In this document: one piece after another, positions 1-9,094 of the stretch
Layout: the number at the start of each line of letters is the position of its first letter
Position numbering within the stretch: the first letter of the stretch is position 1
Program-made: the position numbers and the translations under genes
From: Paenibacillus sp. sptzw28
Lineage (GTDB): Bacteria; Bacillota; Bacilli; Paenibacillales; Paenibacillaceae
Assembly (NCBI RefSeq): GCF_019550795.1
Contig: NZ_CP080545.1
Span: forward strand, 113,501-177,500
Direction of reading: 5' to 3'
Length of the DNA stretch: 64,000 nt
The notes under the pieces: model-generated
What the model saw: the letters and a program-made list of their open reading frames with translations, nothing else
Database searches by the model: none
What the model was told of the DNA's origin: nothing

Positions 1-27
1 GAGCTTCAAGGTGATCTCGCTGCTCAT
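1..27 (-). CDS. rpoE: RNA polymerase delta subunit, 5' end only
   Basis: Only nine codons (MSSEITLKL) lie in the window before the left edge. The start is an ATG with a GAGGAAG Shine-Dalgarno sequence about 7 bases upstream. The short N-terminus resembles Paenibacillus delta subunits, and rpoE lies near argS in Bacillus subtilis as it does here, so the call rests mostly on synteny. Delta binds core RNA polymerase and reduces non-specific initiation. A hairpin with a T-run sits about 110 bases upstream on the same strand, so the gene probably has its own promoter in the 28-137 gap. With so few residues the identity remains tentative. Confidence 0.5.
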
Positions 28-137
28 TTTGGACACTTCCTCTCATGTCAACTGCTGCAAACGTGCATGCAATCCATTATCAACCTATAGTAAAACCTAT
101 TTCTTTCAAAAAAGCAAGTGACCGGGCGCTTCCGGTC

Positions 138-171
138 AAAAAAGAAAAAGCGAAGGGCATCCCTTCGCTTT
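138..171 (-). terminator. Rho-independent terminator upstream of rpoE
   Basis: A perfect AGCGAAGGG / CCCTTCGCT stem with a three-base loop is followed, on the minus strand, by a T-rich tract (TTTTTCTTTTTT). It would stop minus-strand transcripts arriving from argS, which must first cross the convergent plus-strand protease gene, before they reach rpoE. Confidence 0.75.
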
Positions 172-315
172 GACTGTATCCTTCCGGATCGTGCGGCTGC
201 ATCCTATCCGGGCAAGAGGCGATGAACGACTCTTGGTTTATACTATGTCCCTCAGCGGCGAATGACACGGTTTTGAAGCCTAATTATGTGAAAAAAGGTC
301 ACTCGCTCATACGGC

Positions 316-1506
316 TTGTTACTCCCCTTCATACAATACTGCAGCATGGTCCGCCTTGGAGGTGCCGCCAAATTGGACAGATCCGCAATTGTCCGCCTGC
401 TGCAGAATGCGCTATCCAAACCCCCGAACGGCGCAAAGCGCTGTATTGTCCGCTTTCCGCAGCACAGCGATTATCGGCGCTTCCTCCAAGAATGGTCGGA
501 GTTGAAGGCGCCGCACTCTCCGGGGAATGCCGTCATACACCTGCCCTTAATTGAAGCTTTCTCTCTCCCCCTAACGGACGGGCGGTCCGCAGCCCAGCTG
601 CGCAGGAGCGCGTGGGTCGAAGACGACCCGCTTCTGTCGGTGCATGGTACGGTTTATAAGCCCGCCGCACGCGAGAAAGGCATTCCCTGGGGCGTTCAGG
701 AAATCAAAGCACCACAGGCCTGGAGCACGACAACCGGCCACCGGATTAAAATCGGCGTCATCGATACCGGTGTCGACTTCAGCCACCCGGATTTGAGGCA
801 ATCTCTCGCAAGAGGCATTAATTTGTTGAATCGCGCCGCTCCTCCCCATGACGATAATGGGCATGGCACACATATTGCGGGCACAATTGCCGCAGCCAAC
901 CAGATGCAGGGCATGATCGGCGTCGCGCCCAGATCAATCGTTTATCCGGTAAAAGCGTTCGACCAGAACGGCAGCGCTTTTGTCTCGGATATTATTCTCG
1001 GAATCGATTGGTGCGTACGTAACGGGATGGATATCATCAACATGAGCTTCGGGATGAAGACCCGCAGTAAATCGCTGCTGAATGCCGTGACCAACGCTTT
1101 CAACTCGGGTGTAATCGTCGTCGCCTCCTCCGGAAACGACGGCAAACGAAAGTCGGTCGACTACCCCGCGAAATATCCGCAGACGATATCCGTAGGCGCC
1201 ACTAACCGTCTGAGGCGGATTGCGCCTTTCAGCAACCGGGGCATCTATATTGATATTTACGCACCCGGAGACAAGATACTCTCATCGTGGCTGCGCGGTA
1301 AGTACAATGAAATGAGCGGAACCTCGATGGCCACGTCCCATGTCAGCGGCGCCATTGCGCTGCTCCTGGCCTATCGGCCGGGGCTGTCGCCGGCCGAGAT
1401 AAAATCGATTCTTAAGCGGTCGATGCTGCCGCTTAGAGGCTCAAAAGCTCCCCGGTTCACCGGGGAGCTGGATGTAATGCGTATGCTGACGGCCGCGGAC
1501 CGATAG
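316..1506 (+). CDS. S8 family serine peptidase (subtilase)
   Basis: Subtilisin-like protease. The catalytic triad is visible: Asp150 in IDTGVD, His183 in NGHGTH and Ser337 in GTSMAT, with the oxyanion Asn274 in ASSGN. Residues about 40-115 look like an I9-type propeptide that would chaperone folding and then be removed. The start is uncertain: an in-frame stop at 289-291 leaves TTG 316 (weak AAAAGG upstream) or ATG 346 (no Shine-Dalgarno). Neither gives a clear signal peptide, so the enzyme could be intracellular or exported by a route I cannot see. The gene is convergent with argS, whose stop is only 17 bases away, and is isolated between genes on the other strand. Confidence 0.88.
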   Translation: MLLPFIQYCSMVRLGGAAKLDRSAIVRLLQNALSKPPNGAKRCIVRFPQHSDYRRFLQEWSELKAPHSPGNAVIHLPLIEAFSLPLTDGRSAAQLRRSAWVEDDPLLSVHGTVYKPAAREKGIPWGVQEIKAPQAWSTTTGHRIKIGVIDTGVDFSHPDLRQSLARGINLLNRAAPPHDDNGHGTHIAGTIAAANQMQGMIGVAPRSIVYPVKAFDQNGSAFVSDIILGIDWCVRNGMDIINMSFGMKTRSKSLLNAVTNAFNSGVIVVASSGNDGKRKSVDYPAKYPQTISVGATNRLRRIAPFSNRGIYIDIYAPGDKILSSWLRGKYNEMSGTSMATSHVSGAIALLLAYRPGLSPAEIKSILKRSMLPLRGSKAPRFTGELDVMRMLTAADR

Positions 1507-1523
1507 GTTTGCGGCCGCCGGCG

Positions 1524-3203
1524 CTACATACGGTCAGGTGCGGAAACGCCGACCAACCTCAGCACGCCCGCGATTACATTGCGGACGGCGGCAAGAAGCG
1601 CGAGCCGCGCCTGGGTCTGGGCGGCATCCTCTGTAATGACGCGCTCCGCTTTATAGTAGCTATGGAACAGCGAAGCCAGCTCGTACACATAGCGAACGAG
1701 CCGGTGAGGGGCGTACTGCTCCGCCGCCTCCGCTATTTCCTGCGGCAGCTCGCCCATTTTGCGCAGCAGGTCGTACTCGTGCTCTGCGGCGAGCTTGCTG
1801 AAATCTACCGAATCAAGCGGCAGCATTTGCAACCCCTGTTCCTCCGCCTGGCGAAAAATGCTGCAGATGCGTGCATGGGCATATTGAACGTAGAACACCG
1901 GGTTTTCGTTAGAAGTCGAGATGGCAAGATCCATGTCGAAGTCCAAATGCGAGTCCATGCTGCGCATCGTAAAGAAATAACGGATGGCATCAACTCCGAC
2001 TTCATCCATCAAATCTTCCATCGTGACCGCTTTGCCGGTCCGTTTGGACATTTTGACCTTCTCGCCGTTCTGGTACAGGCTTACCATCTGCGCGATAAGC
2101 ACGACCAGCTTCTGCGGGTCGTTGCCGAGCGCGGCCATTGCCGCTTTCACACGGGGAATATAACCGTGATGGTCGGCTCCCCAGATATTGATCATCCTGT
2201 CGAAGCCGCGTCCGAATTTGTCGCGGTGATAGGCGATGTCCGGCGTCAAATAGGTGTATGAGCCGTCATTTTTCACGAGTACGCGGTTTTTGTCATCCCC
2301 GTAGGGCATTGTCGACAGCCACGTTGCGCCTTCCTCTTCAAACACCTGACCCCGTTCGCGAAGCGCGTCGAGGGCCTTCTCGACCTGGCCGCTCTCGTAC
2401 AGCTTCGTCTCACTGTACCACTCGTCGAATGTGACCCGGAACCGGCCAAGGTCGCGTTTGATTTTGTTGAGTTCACGTTCAAGGCCGTATTCGCGGAAGA
2501 AGGTAAAGCGCTCCTCTTCCGGCAGCGACAGCAACCGGGCTCCTTCCGTCTCGACGAGCGCTTTGGCAAAGCCGACGATATCTTCGCCGTGGTAGCCGTC
2601 TACGGGCATGGCGGCTTCCTGGCCGAGCGCCTGCTTATAACGAGCTTCGATCGATCTCGCCAAATTGGCTACCTGGTTGCCTGCATCGTTGATGTAATAT
2701 TCACGCGTGACTTTGTAGCCGGCATAATCGAGTACATTGCAGAGCGCATCGCCGACCGCCGCGCCGCGTGCATGTCCCAAATGCAGGCTTCCCGTTGGAT
2801 TCGCGCTGACGAACTCCACCTGAACCCGCTGCCCCTGGCCGGCATCAATCCGGCCATAGTCCTCGCCTTTTTCCAGCACTTCGCCGATTACCGGATAGAG
2901 ATAGCCCTTGTCGATGCGGAAGTTGATAAAGCCCGGCCCTGCGATTTCCGCTGATTCGATCAAGGCCTTGCGCGTATCGAGATGCGCCACGATCGCCTCC
3001 GCGATCTGACGCGGATTCTTCTTGGCCAGCTTCGTCAGCTGCATCGCCGCGTTTGTGGCCAAATCGCCGTGCGCCTTCTCCTTAGGGACTTCAAGCACGA
3101 AGACCGGAAGCTCTTCCCGAGCCGCAAGACCTGCCGCAACAACCGCATCCGCGATCGCTTCTTTAATCTGTTGGTTCAGCCGCTCAATGACATTTGTTTT
3201 CAT
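1524..3203 (-). CDS. argS: Arginyl-tRNA synthetase, Bacillus type
   Basis: Class I synthetase charging tRNA-Arg. It closely follows the B. subtilis ArgS pattern: N-terminal Arg-S tRNA-recognition domain (residues about 1-90), HIGH-type motif SLHLGH near residue 141, KMSK motif KVKMSKRTG near residue 365, and the DALR anticodon-binding domain at the C-terminus ending in VGVSAPDRM. At 559 residues it has the normal length. The ATG at 3203 follows an AGGAGG with good spacing; an upstream in-frame start adds 11 unlikely residues. The DUF1934 gene ends 70 bases upstream. A second, divergent argS with a T-box lies two genes upstream. No leader is seen directly before this copy, so it may depend on readthrough or an unseen promoter. 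Confidence 0.96.
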   Translation of the reverse strand: MKTNVIERLNQQIKEAIADAVVAAGLAAREELPVFVLEVPKEKAHGDLATNAAMQLTKLAKKNPRQIAEAIVAHLDTRKALIESAEIAGPGFINFRIDKGYLYPVIGEVLEKGEDYGRIDAGQGQRVQVEFVSANPTGSLHLGHARGAAVGDALCNVLDYAGYKVTREYYINDAGNQVANLARSIEARYKQALGQEAAMPVDGYHGEDIVGFAKALVETEGARLLSLPEEERFTFFREYGLERELNKIKRDLGRFRVTFDEWYSETKLYESGQVEKALDALRERGQVFEEEGATWLSTMPYGDDKNRVLVKNDGSYTYLTPDIAYHRDKFGRGFDRMINIWGADHHGYIPRVKAAMAALGNDPQKLVVLIAQMVSLYQNGEKVKMSKRTGKAVTMEDLMDEVGVDAIRYFFTMRSMDSHLDFDMDLAISTSNENPVFYVQYAHARICSIFRQAEEQGLQMLPLDSVDFSKLAAEHEYDLLRKMGELPQEIAEAAEQYAPHRLVRYVYELASLFHSYYKAERVITEDAAQTQARLALLAAVRNVIAGVLRLVGVSAPDRM

Positions 3204-3273
3204 CGTTTTTGTGACCTCCTGAAATTTTTCGCACAAGATACATACTTCGAAAGCATATGATCATCAGTTTTCT

Positions 3274-3723
3274 CTATTGTTCTTCTGCCTGCAGCCGGAT
3301 TACAAACGCTCCTGAGGGCTGCCCTTCCACCCATAACGTATAATGCCACTCAAGCAGCATCGGCAGCGTCGGCTTAGGCCTGTTTTCCACCGGTCCAACC
3401 TCCGACATGTCCCCATACTGCATCCACATGAGCTTCGTTTCGGTCTCAAGCTGAAACCGGGCATGCGCGGATTCGTACTGCCCCGCCCGGCGTTCCCCGG
3501 CAACAAACGTTTGCTCGGATTCTACATCGCCATGTCTTTTTACGCTTAGCTCGCCTTCGCGCCATCGCACTACTGTCCGCACCGCGCCGTGGTCTCCCGA
3601 CTCATCGTAACGGACATATACCGTACGGTCCTTACGGAACCACTCGCCGGTGAAGACTTGCGTCTGTTTCTCGCCATCGAGCTCGCTCTCCAGCGTAATT
3701 CGCACTTGCGCCCGGTCCTTCAT
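3274..3723 (-). CDS. DUF1934 domain protein (YwiB-like)
   Basis: A 149-residue soluble protein, predicted beta-barrel, matching the YwiB/DUF1934 pattern: alternating hydrophobic strands, an internal LPMLLEWHYTLWVEGQPSG segment and an acidic C-terminus. In B. subtilis ywiB is directly next to argS, and here it lies between two argS genes, which supports orthology. Function is unknown; the fold resembles calycin-like barrels. The ATG at 3723 follows GGAG in a sensible position. The 45-bp triple repeat begins about 70 bases upstream, so any promoter must lie within or next to it. Confidence 0.85.
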   Translation of the reverse strand: MKDRAQVRITLESELDGEKQTQVFTGEWFRKDRTVYVRYDESGDHGAVRTVVRWREGELSVKRHGDVESEQTFVAGERRAGQYESAHARFQLETETKLMWMQYGDMSEVGPVENRPKPTLPMLLEWHYTLWVEGQPSGAFVIRLQAEEQ

Positions 3724-3793
3724 CGTTTTGTTCTCCAGTCCATTTACTATATGAGTCTACTATATACAGGAGGATCGCCGATTTCAACGCTGC

Positions 3794-3934
3794 GTGCACA
3801 GAACCGAACGCGGCGCAACTCGCGTTATCGGTTCGTGCGTGCACAGAACCGAACGCGGCGCAACCCGCGTTAACGGTTCGTCCGTGCACAGAACCGAACG
3901 CGGCGCAACCCGCGTTAACGGTTCGTGCGTGCAG
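3794..3934. repeat. Three tandem 45-bp hairpin-forming repeats
   Basis: Three near-identical 45-base units start at 3794, 3839 and 3884, followed by the first bases of a fourth. Units 2 and 3 differ at only one or two positions; unit 1 has two further substitutions. Each unit contains an imperfect inverted repeat (GAACCG AACGCGG ... CCGCGTT AACGGTTC) able to form a hairpin with a short bulge. The array lies immediately downstream of the T-box-controlled argS and upstream of DUF1934. The units are 15 codons long but the reading frames look non-coding. Confidence 0.9.
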
Positions 3935-3936
3935 AA

Positions 3937-5646
3937 TCAGATTTGGTTGGGCGACTTGAGCCCAAGCATAGACAATCCCGAACGGAGCACCCGTAAGACG
4001 GCTGCCACAAGTACGAGCTTGCCCCGTGTCGCTTGTTCCGAGTCGGTTATAATACGCTCCTGGTGGTAGAAGCGGTTGAACTGTTTGGCGGCGTCGAGCA
4101 GATATCGAGCCACTATAGAGGGTTCTCCCAGTCGAACCGCGTCACGGATCGCATCCGGGTATGCGGCCAGAGTTTTGAGACACTCCCACGCAGCAGAATC
4201 TGATAAGTAGTCCGCCGATTGTTCCAGACTGCCTTGGTTTGCTTCAGCACCAATCAGGCCGCACTTGTCCAGCAGCTTATGCGCTCTTGCAGCGGTGTAC
4301 TGCAAATAGGGTCCCGTTTCCCCTTCGAATCGGAGCGCTTCGTCAAGCGAGAAATCGACCTCCAGCATCCGGTTGTGCTTCAAATCGCCGAATATGACCG
4401 CACCGATTCCGACGGCCTGCGCAACCTCATGCCGATCGGTAAGATCCGGGTTTTTACCGGCAATGATGGCTTCCGCTTTACTCACCGCTTCGTCCAGCAC
4501 TTCATCGAGAAAAACGACCTGACCTCTGCGCGTCGACATTTTGCGGCCGCCGAATTTCATCAGCCCGAACGCGATATGCTCGCACCGGTCCGACCAGTCC
4601 ATTCCCATCCGCTTCAAGACGGCAAACACCTGGGCAAAATGAAGCTTCTGTTCGCCGCCGACCACATAAAGCAGCTTATCGGCCCCCATTTCGTTCTTGC
4701 GGTAGATCGCAGTGGCCAAATCACGAGTCGGATAAATGGTCGTCCCGTCCGACTTCAATATGAGACAAGGCGGCATTCCTTCTTCGTCCAGCCGGACTAC
4801 CTGCGCGCCGTCGCTTTCTTCGAGCAGCTGCAAGTCCGTCAGCTGACGGACTACATGGCCCATTTTATCGTTATAAAAGCTTTCGCCGAGAGTATGGTCG
4901 AACGTCACGCCGAGCCGCGCGTACACACGATCGAACTCCTCCATGCTAAATGCTACGAAATACTGCCAGAGACGCTGCGCCTCGGGATCGCCGTTCTCAA
5001 GCTTCCAGAACCAGCGGCGGGCGTCGTCCTCAAGTGTCTTATCCTTCTCCGCTTCATCGTGAAACTGAACGTACAGGCGCAAGCTCTCGCGTATCGGCTC
5101 TTGCCTCAGCTTCTCTTCGTCGCCCCACCTCGTATAGGCCTCCATCAGCTTGCCGAACTGCGTGCCCCAATCGCCGATATGGTTCACGGTAACGACATCG
5201 TAGCCGGATGCCCGGTATAGATTTGCGAGCGCATTTCCAATCATTGTGGAGCGCAGGTGACCAACGCCGAAAGGCTTGGCGATGTTTGGCGATGACAGAT
5301 CGATTACGACCCGTCTTCCGTCGCCTTCGTCCGAACAGGCAAAATCCGGATGCAGAATGGTTTCGAGCAGCCGGGGCACCCACTGAAGCGGCTCGAAAAA
5401 CAAATTCAGGTAAGGCCCCTTCGCTTCAGCACGGATACCTGTTGGCTGTTCGTTAATACGGATAGCCAACTCCTCCGAGATGGCGGCGGGAGGACGCTTC
5501 CACTGGCGCGACAAGGTATAGCAGGGGAACGCGACATCTCCAAGCTCGGGATTCGGGGGCAGTTCCAATATGGCGCCAATCTCCTCCTGCGAAAGCGGCA
5601 CAAGCGGCAGCAGTCTCTCAGCTGCCCATCGCAGCAAAATATTCAT
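3937..5646 (-). CDS. argS: Second arginyl-tRNA synthetase, T-box controlled
   Basis: A divergent arginyl-tRNA synthetase of 569 residues. The HIGH-type motif is GVGHLRST preceded by SSPNIAKPF, and the KMSK motif reads GRKMSTRRGQV; the C-terminus carries a DALR domain with FNRFYHQERI. It differs strongly from the classical copy two genes downstream and is not a recent duplicate. The ATG at 5646 has GGAGG 7-8 bases upstream; longer versions would run into the T-box terminator. The leader contains a complete T-box, so expression should rise when uncharged tRNA-Arg accumulates. It may serve as an inducible or stress isozyme, while the Bacillus-type copy is housekeeping; that division of labour is inference. 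Confidence 0.95.
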   Translation of the reverse strand: MNILLRWAAERLLPLVPLSQEEIGAILELPPNPELGDVAFPCYTLSRQWKRPPAAISEELAIRINEQPTGIRAEAKGPYLNLFFEPLQWVPRLLETILHPDFACSDEGDGRRVVIDLSSPNIAKPFGVGHLRSTMIGNALANLYRASGYDVVTVNHIGDWGTQFGKLMEAYTRWGDEEKLRQEPIRESLRLYVQFHDEAEKDKTLEDDARRWFWKLENGDPEAQRLWQYFVAFSMEEFDRVYARLGVTFDHTLGESFYNDKMGHVVRQLTDLQLLEESDGAQVVRLDEEGMPPCLILKSDGTTIYPTRDLATAIYRKNEMGADKLLYVVGGEQKLHFAQVFAVLKRMGMDWSDRCEHIAFGLMKFGGRKMSTRRGQVVFLDEVLDEAVSKAEAIIAGKNPDLTDRHEVAQAVGIGAVIFGDLKHNRMLEVDFSLDEALRFEGETGPYLQYTAARAHKLLDKCGLIGAEANQGSLEQSADYLSDSAAWECLKTLAAYPDAIRDAVRLGEPSIVARYLLDAAKQFNRFYHQERIITDSEQATRGKLVLVAAVLRVLRSGLSMLGLKSPNQI

Positions 5647-5683
5647 TATCCGATCCTCCTTTTTTGTAATTCCCCAGGTCTTG

Positions 5684-5972
5684 AGAAAAAAATAAACCCC
5701 CGTCTCAATAAAGAGACGGAGGTGTTGTCCGTGGTACCACTCTTCTGGCATCTTGCTTGCTGAACATGATGACCGCTGCCATAAATGCAGACGGCCGCAA
5801 GAAGCCTCTTGAACACGTTAACGGTGTGACCGGATCGGCCTAAGGCGGCTAATTTGCCGCTATCGGGCGATCAACTCCCGGGCCCGCTTCCCCTGCTTCG
5901 CTGCACCGGCTTCCACCAACCCGGCTCGCTGCACGCATCGATCTGCAAGGTACTGTCCCGTTCATCGCTTGT
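5684..5972 (-). promoter_or_regulatory. T-box riboswitch (tRNA-Arg responsive)
   Basis: On the minus strand the leader shows the conserved Stem I start (GATGAACGGGACAGTAC), the distal loop region GAGCCGGGTTGGTGGAAG, the T-box element AGAGTGGTACCACGG (5729-5743) and an intrinsic terminator CCTCCGTCTC / GAGACGGGGG (5697-5722) followed by TTTATTTTTTTT. Unacylated tRNA-Arg should stabilise the antiterminator and allow synthesis of the downstream argS. A CGG triplet at 5884-5886 could be the Arg specifier, but I am not certain of its register. Confidence 0.93.
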
Positions 5973-5988
5973 AGCTGTTATTTCCCCT

Positions 5989-6016
5989 ATTATATGCAAC
6001 CCCCGGAAAAAAGCAA
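5989..6016 (-). promoter_or_regulatory. Sigma-A promoter of the T-box argS
   Basis: TTGCTT (6011-6016) and TATAAT (5989-5994) separated by 16 bases, placed just upstream of the T-box Stem I. Confidence 0.75.
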
Positions 6017-6024
6017 GGGGTATT

Positions 6025-6276
6025 TCACAGCCTTGGCGATGCCGGCGGCGGGCCGTCCAGCTTCTCGATTTTGCGGCATATATCGTACTGCCACTCCGTA
6101 TCGGCGGTCATGGAAGCCAGCAGGGACATGTTGTACAGGTTCGCCAACTGGCGGCAGTATGCGGCATTAACAGCCAGGCAGTGCTCGAAATCGGCTTCCT
6201 CTTCCCCGCTCAAGCCGCGCCGTCCTTTAATGACCCACAGCTCCGCGAGTCGTTCGTGAATTGGAAATATCCCCAT
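6025..6276 (-). CDS. Small conserved hypothetical protein
   Basis: An 83-residue protein beginning MGIFPIHERLAELW. It contains one conserved-looking helical core (RLAELW...GLSGEEEADFEHCLAVN) and a second helix LLASMTADTEWQYDICRKIE. I recall similar small proteins of unknown function in Paenibacillus. No signal peptide, membrane helix or metal motif is evident. The ATG follows AGGAGG at ideal spacing. The gene ends just upstream of the argS promoter and is likely monocistronic; the 227 bases before it show no convincing promoter or further gene. Confidence 0.75.
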   Translation of the reverse strand: MGIFPIHERLAELWVIKGRRGLSGEEEADFEHCLAVNAAYCRQLANLYNMSLLASMTADTEWQYDICRKIEKLDGPPPASPRL

Positions 6277-6503
6277 AACAACCCTCCTGAGACGCTTTGC
6301 GAATGCAAATTATGTTCCATTAGCAAAACAATTTGGCCTTCATTACTCCAGCCTTCCTCGGGCGGGATGTCAGGAGCAACGGCTTATTAGCCATTATGGC
6401 CAAAAGTCAGACAAAATTTTCCTATCGGGAGAGAAGGAGAGAAGGGGGATATTATTCCGGTTATCGTAAAACGAATTGACCACCTTGTAGATCGCTTGAG
6501 ATA

Positions 6504-7043
6504 CTACTCCTTTTGTTGGCGGGATTCATCCGTCGAGGTATCCTGCACGTAGGTTAAAATCGGCCTCCAGGCCTCGATCCGGTCCTCTGTAGTCCGCATC
6601 CGGGGCGTAGGTATGGGACTAGTGGAAGGCAACCTAAGATGCTCAGTCCGGGCCGTAGCGGGATGATCGGCAAAATGTTTCATATAGGTAGCGTACGACT
6701 TGCTCCCATTGAAGGCCAGCGCCCGGATGCCCGGGTAATTCTCTAGCAGTCCCGGAAGATCGTTCGGCACCGCCTCGCGGATGTTCGAATCCAGACTTCC
6801 TTCGCGCAAACAGGCGGCGATTACATCCCACAACGCTATGCCTCGCTGGCTGGCGAAAGCGAGCCGACTTGCGTAATCGGGGTCCGGCTCTCTGCCGAAC
6901 AGCCCGTAAAGGACCGGCCAAAAATGATTGCGCGGATGACCGTAATATTGATGTTTTTCCAGCGATGCCGTGCCGGGCATGCTGCCAAGCACAAGAACAG
7001 TCGAACGCGCGTCGATCACTGGCGGGAATGAATGTACCTTCAT
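6504..7043 (-). CDS. DNA-deoxyinosine (hypoxanthine) glycosylase, UDG superfamily
   Basis: A 179-residue protein of the uracil-DNA glycosylase superfamily. Motif 1 reads VLGSMPG, followed by QYYGHPRNHFWPVL and, near the C-terminus, LPSTSPIPT, the pattern of the hypoxanthine-DNA glycosylase (family 6 / MUG-like) group. It would remove deaminated bases (hypoxanthine, possibly uracil) from DNA as the first step of base-excision repair. The ATG at 7043 has AGGAGG at good spacing. The tail after residue about 160 is polar and probably disordered. It stands alone between a small hypothetical gene and speB on the same strand. Confidence 0.88.
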   Translation of the reverse strand: MKVHSFPPVIDARSTVLVLGSMPGTASLEKHQYYGHPRNHFWPVLYGLFGREPDPDYASRLAFASQRGIALWDVIAACLREGSLDSNIREAVPNDLPGLLENYPGIRALAFNGSKSYATYMKHFADHPATARTEHLRLPSTSPIPTPRMRTTEDRIEAWRPILTYVQDTSTDESRQQKE

Positions 7044-7162
7044 ACGGCAAACCTCCTTCGAGCAAAAGGGATACAGAGAAAAAGCGACCGCCGCCCGGGA
7101 GGATTTCCTTCCCTAAGCGCGTATCGCTTTAATTGCGTGCGTCTATTATGCCCTTGTCCGAT

Positions 7163-8032
7163 TTACTTGATAAATCCAAGCAGCATTTCGCGGATAACCT
7201 TCGCCGCAACGATCTGCGTTTGCTCGGTTGGATCGTAAGCCGGCGCTACCTCGACGAGATCGCAGCCGACGATGTTGATGCCTGCGCGGGCGATGGCATG
7301 TACCGCATCGATCAATTCCTTCGATGTGATTCCGCCCGCTTCTGCGGTTCCGGTTCCCGGCGCGCAGGAAGGATCAAGCACGTCGATATCGATGGTCAGG
7401 TAGACCGGACGGCCTGCCAGCTCAGGGAGCGCCTTTTTGAGCGGCTCAAGCACCTCGAACGGATGAAAATTGATATTCTCGCGCGCATACTGCCATTCTT
7501 CACGGGAGCCCGAACGGATGCCGAACTGGTAAATGTTCTTGCCGCCCATAAGCGCTGCTGCTTTACGCAGCGGCGTCGAGTGGGACAGCGGCTCTCCCTC
7601 GTACTGCTCGCGCAGATCTGCGTGAGCATCGAAGTGGATAATGGCCAGGTCGGGATATTTGGCATATACCTCGCGGAAAACCGGCCATGAAACGAGATGC
7701 TCGCCTCCGAGCCCGACAGGCATTTTGCCGTCTTCAAGGACACCCCTTACGAAGTCTCCGATTATGTCAAGCGAACGGGCTGCATTTCCGAACGGCAGCA
7801 GCAGGTCGCCTGCGTCGAAATATTCGATATCTTCAAGGCTGCGGTCAAGATAAGGACTGTATTCCTCCAGACCGATCGATACCTCGCGAATGCGCGGCGG
7901 ACCGAAGCGCGATCCCGGACGGAAGGATACGGTAAAGTCCATCGGCATCCCGTAGATGACCGCTTTGGATGCGGTGTAATCGTCGGAGCTCAGAATGAAC
8001 ACGTTACCGGAATATTTCTGATCAAGTTTCAT
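7163..8032 (-). CDS. speB: Agmatinase (ureohydrolase family)
   Basis: A 289-residue Mn-dependent ureohydrolase hydrolysing agmatine to putrescine and urea. Metal-binding motifs are visible: GGEHLVS, IHFDAHADLR, SHSTPLR and DIDVLDPSCAPGTGT. The ATG at 8032 (MKLDQKYSG) is preferred; an upstream in-frame extension would overlap speE. The gene follows speE by 19 bases, so the two form the classical speE-speB polyamine operon of Bacillales. It supplies putrescine, the aminopropyl acceptor used by SpeE. Confidence 0.95.
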   Translation of the reverse strand: MKLDQKYSGNVFILSSDDYTASKAVIYGMPMDFTVSFRPGSRFGPPRIREVSIGLEEYSPYLDRSLEDIEYFDAGDLLLPFGNAARSLDIIGDFVRGVLEDGKMPVGLGGEHLVSWPVFREVYAKYPDLAIIHFDAHADLREQYEGEPLSHSTPLRKAAALMGGKNIYQFGIRSGSREEWQYARENINFHPFEVLEPLKKALPELAGRPVYLTIDIDVLDPSCAPGTGTAEAGGITSKELIDAVHAIARAGINIVGCDLVEVAPAYDPTEQTQIVAAKVIREMLLGFIK

Positions 8033-8051
8033 CGGTGTTGTCCTCTCTGCC

Positions 8052-8879
8052 TTACTTGACCAGGTCTTCCACAAATTTCGGCAGAACGAAAGCCGCTTTG
8101 TGCAGACGAGGTGTGTAGTATTTGGTATCGATCTCCGGAATCGACGATTCATCGACCTCTAGAGGATCGTATTTCTTGCTTCCCATCGTAAACGTCCACA
8201 ATCCGCTCGGATACGTCGGTACATTCGCCCAGTATACGCGCACGATCGGGAAAACTTCCTTCACGTCGCGGTTCACGCTCTCGATCAGATCCGCCTTGAA
8301 CCACGGGTTGTCCGTCTGCGCGATGAAGATTCCGTCTTCCCTGAGCGCATCGTAAATGCCTTGATAGAAGCCGCGCGTGAACAGATTTACCGCAGGGCCG
8401 ACCGGCTCGGTCGAGTCTACCATAATGACGTCGTAGCTGTTTTTGTGGTCGTGAATGTGCATGAAGCCGTCGTTTACGATTACTTCCACGCGCGGGTTGT
8501 CCAGCTCGCCCGCAATGTTCGGCAAATATTTTTTGGAATATTCAATTACTTTTCCGTCAATATCGACAAGAACCGCTTTCTCTACCTTGGGGTGTTTCAT
8601 GATTTCGCGGATAACGCCGCCGTCTCCGCCGCCTACCACAAGCACATGCTTCGGATTCGGGTGAGTGAAGAGCGCCGGATGCGCGACCATCTCATGGTAA
8701 ACGAATTCGTCTTTATCGGTCGTCATGACCATGCCGTCGAGGACGAGCATCGTGCCGAATTCTTCGGTTTCGATCATGTCAAGCTTCTGGAAGTCCGTTT
8801 GCTCGCTGACATAAGTTTCTTTGATCTTCGCTGTGATGCCGTAGCTGTCGGTTTGTTTCTCGGTATACCACAATTCCAT
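8052..8879 (-). CDS. speE: Spermidine synthase
   Basis: A 275-residue aminopropyltransferase transferring the aminopropyl group of decarboxylated S-adenosylmethionine to putrescine. Motifs: substrate-proximal [15 protein letters not shown], the nucleotide-binding [15 protein letters not shown], the acidic [10 protein letters not shown] and the catalytic DSTEPVGPA. Length and N-terminus ([14 protein letters not shown]) match Bacillus SpeE. It is the first gene of the speE-speB operon and diverges from the PBP gene, an arrangement also found in B. subtilis. Confidence 0.97.
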   Translation of the reverse strand: MELWYTEKQTDSYGITAKIKETYVSEQTDFQKLDMIETEEFGTMLVLDGMVMTTDKDEFVYHEMVAHPALFTHPNPKHVLVVGGGDGGVIREIMKHPKVEKAVLVDIDGKVIEYSKKYLPNIAGELDNPRVEVIVNDGFMHIHDHKNSYDVIMVDSTEPVGPAVNLFTRGFYQGIYDALREDGIFIAQTDNPWFKADLIESVNRDVKEVFPIVRVYWANVPTYPSGLWTFTMGSKKYDPLEVDESSIPEIDTKYYTPRLHKAAFVLPKFVEDLVK

Positions 8880-8947
8880 GATGGTTATCCCTTCTTTCGT
8901 TTATGTATGGCTTTAATGAGGTCATCGGGGTCATTGGTTCACCCTGT

Positions 8948-8975
8948 ATTATAGTAGAACGGAGGGAAAAAGCAA
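8948..8975 (-). promoter_or_regulatory. Sigma-A promoter of speE-speB
   Basis: TTGCTT (8970-8975), 16-base spacer, TATAAT (8948-8953), about 65 bases before the speE start codon. Confidence 0.75.
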
Positions 8976-9027
8976 CCTTTGCGCCGAAGCTCCTCACAAA
9001 AAATTCACTTCCCCACTCTGGAGAGGT

Positions 9028-9058
9028 GAATAGACGAACCTTCTATTTTCCATACTAA
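9028..9058 (+). promoter_or_regulatory. Forespore (sigma-G/sigma-F type) promoter
   Basis: TGAATA (9028-9033), 18-base spacer, CATACTA (9052-9058): a match to the sigma-G consensus at every base I remember. It lies 36 bases upstream of the PBP start codon. The B. subtilis homologue pbpG is known to be forespore-expressed. Confidence 0.8.
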
Positions 9059-9094
9059 GGAAAAGAATACTTGTATTCGTAAGGGGACATCAAC

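Noticed and set aside
3794..3934. CRISPR-like array
   Set aside because: The units are tandem without unique spacers, and no cas gene is nearby. It is a tandem repeat.
4219..5220. Plus-strand open frame opposite the T-box argS
   Set aside because: Antisense to a clear synthetase; no ribosome site and no domain. The same applies to frames opposite the other argS (1509-2261), the ABC exporter (14996-15889) and the importer operon (11756-12679).
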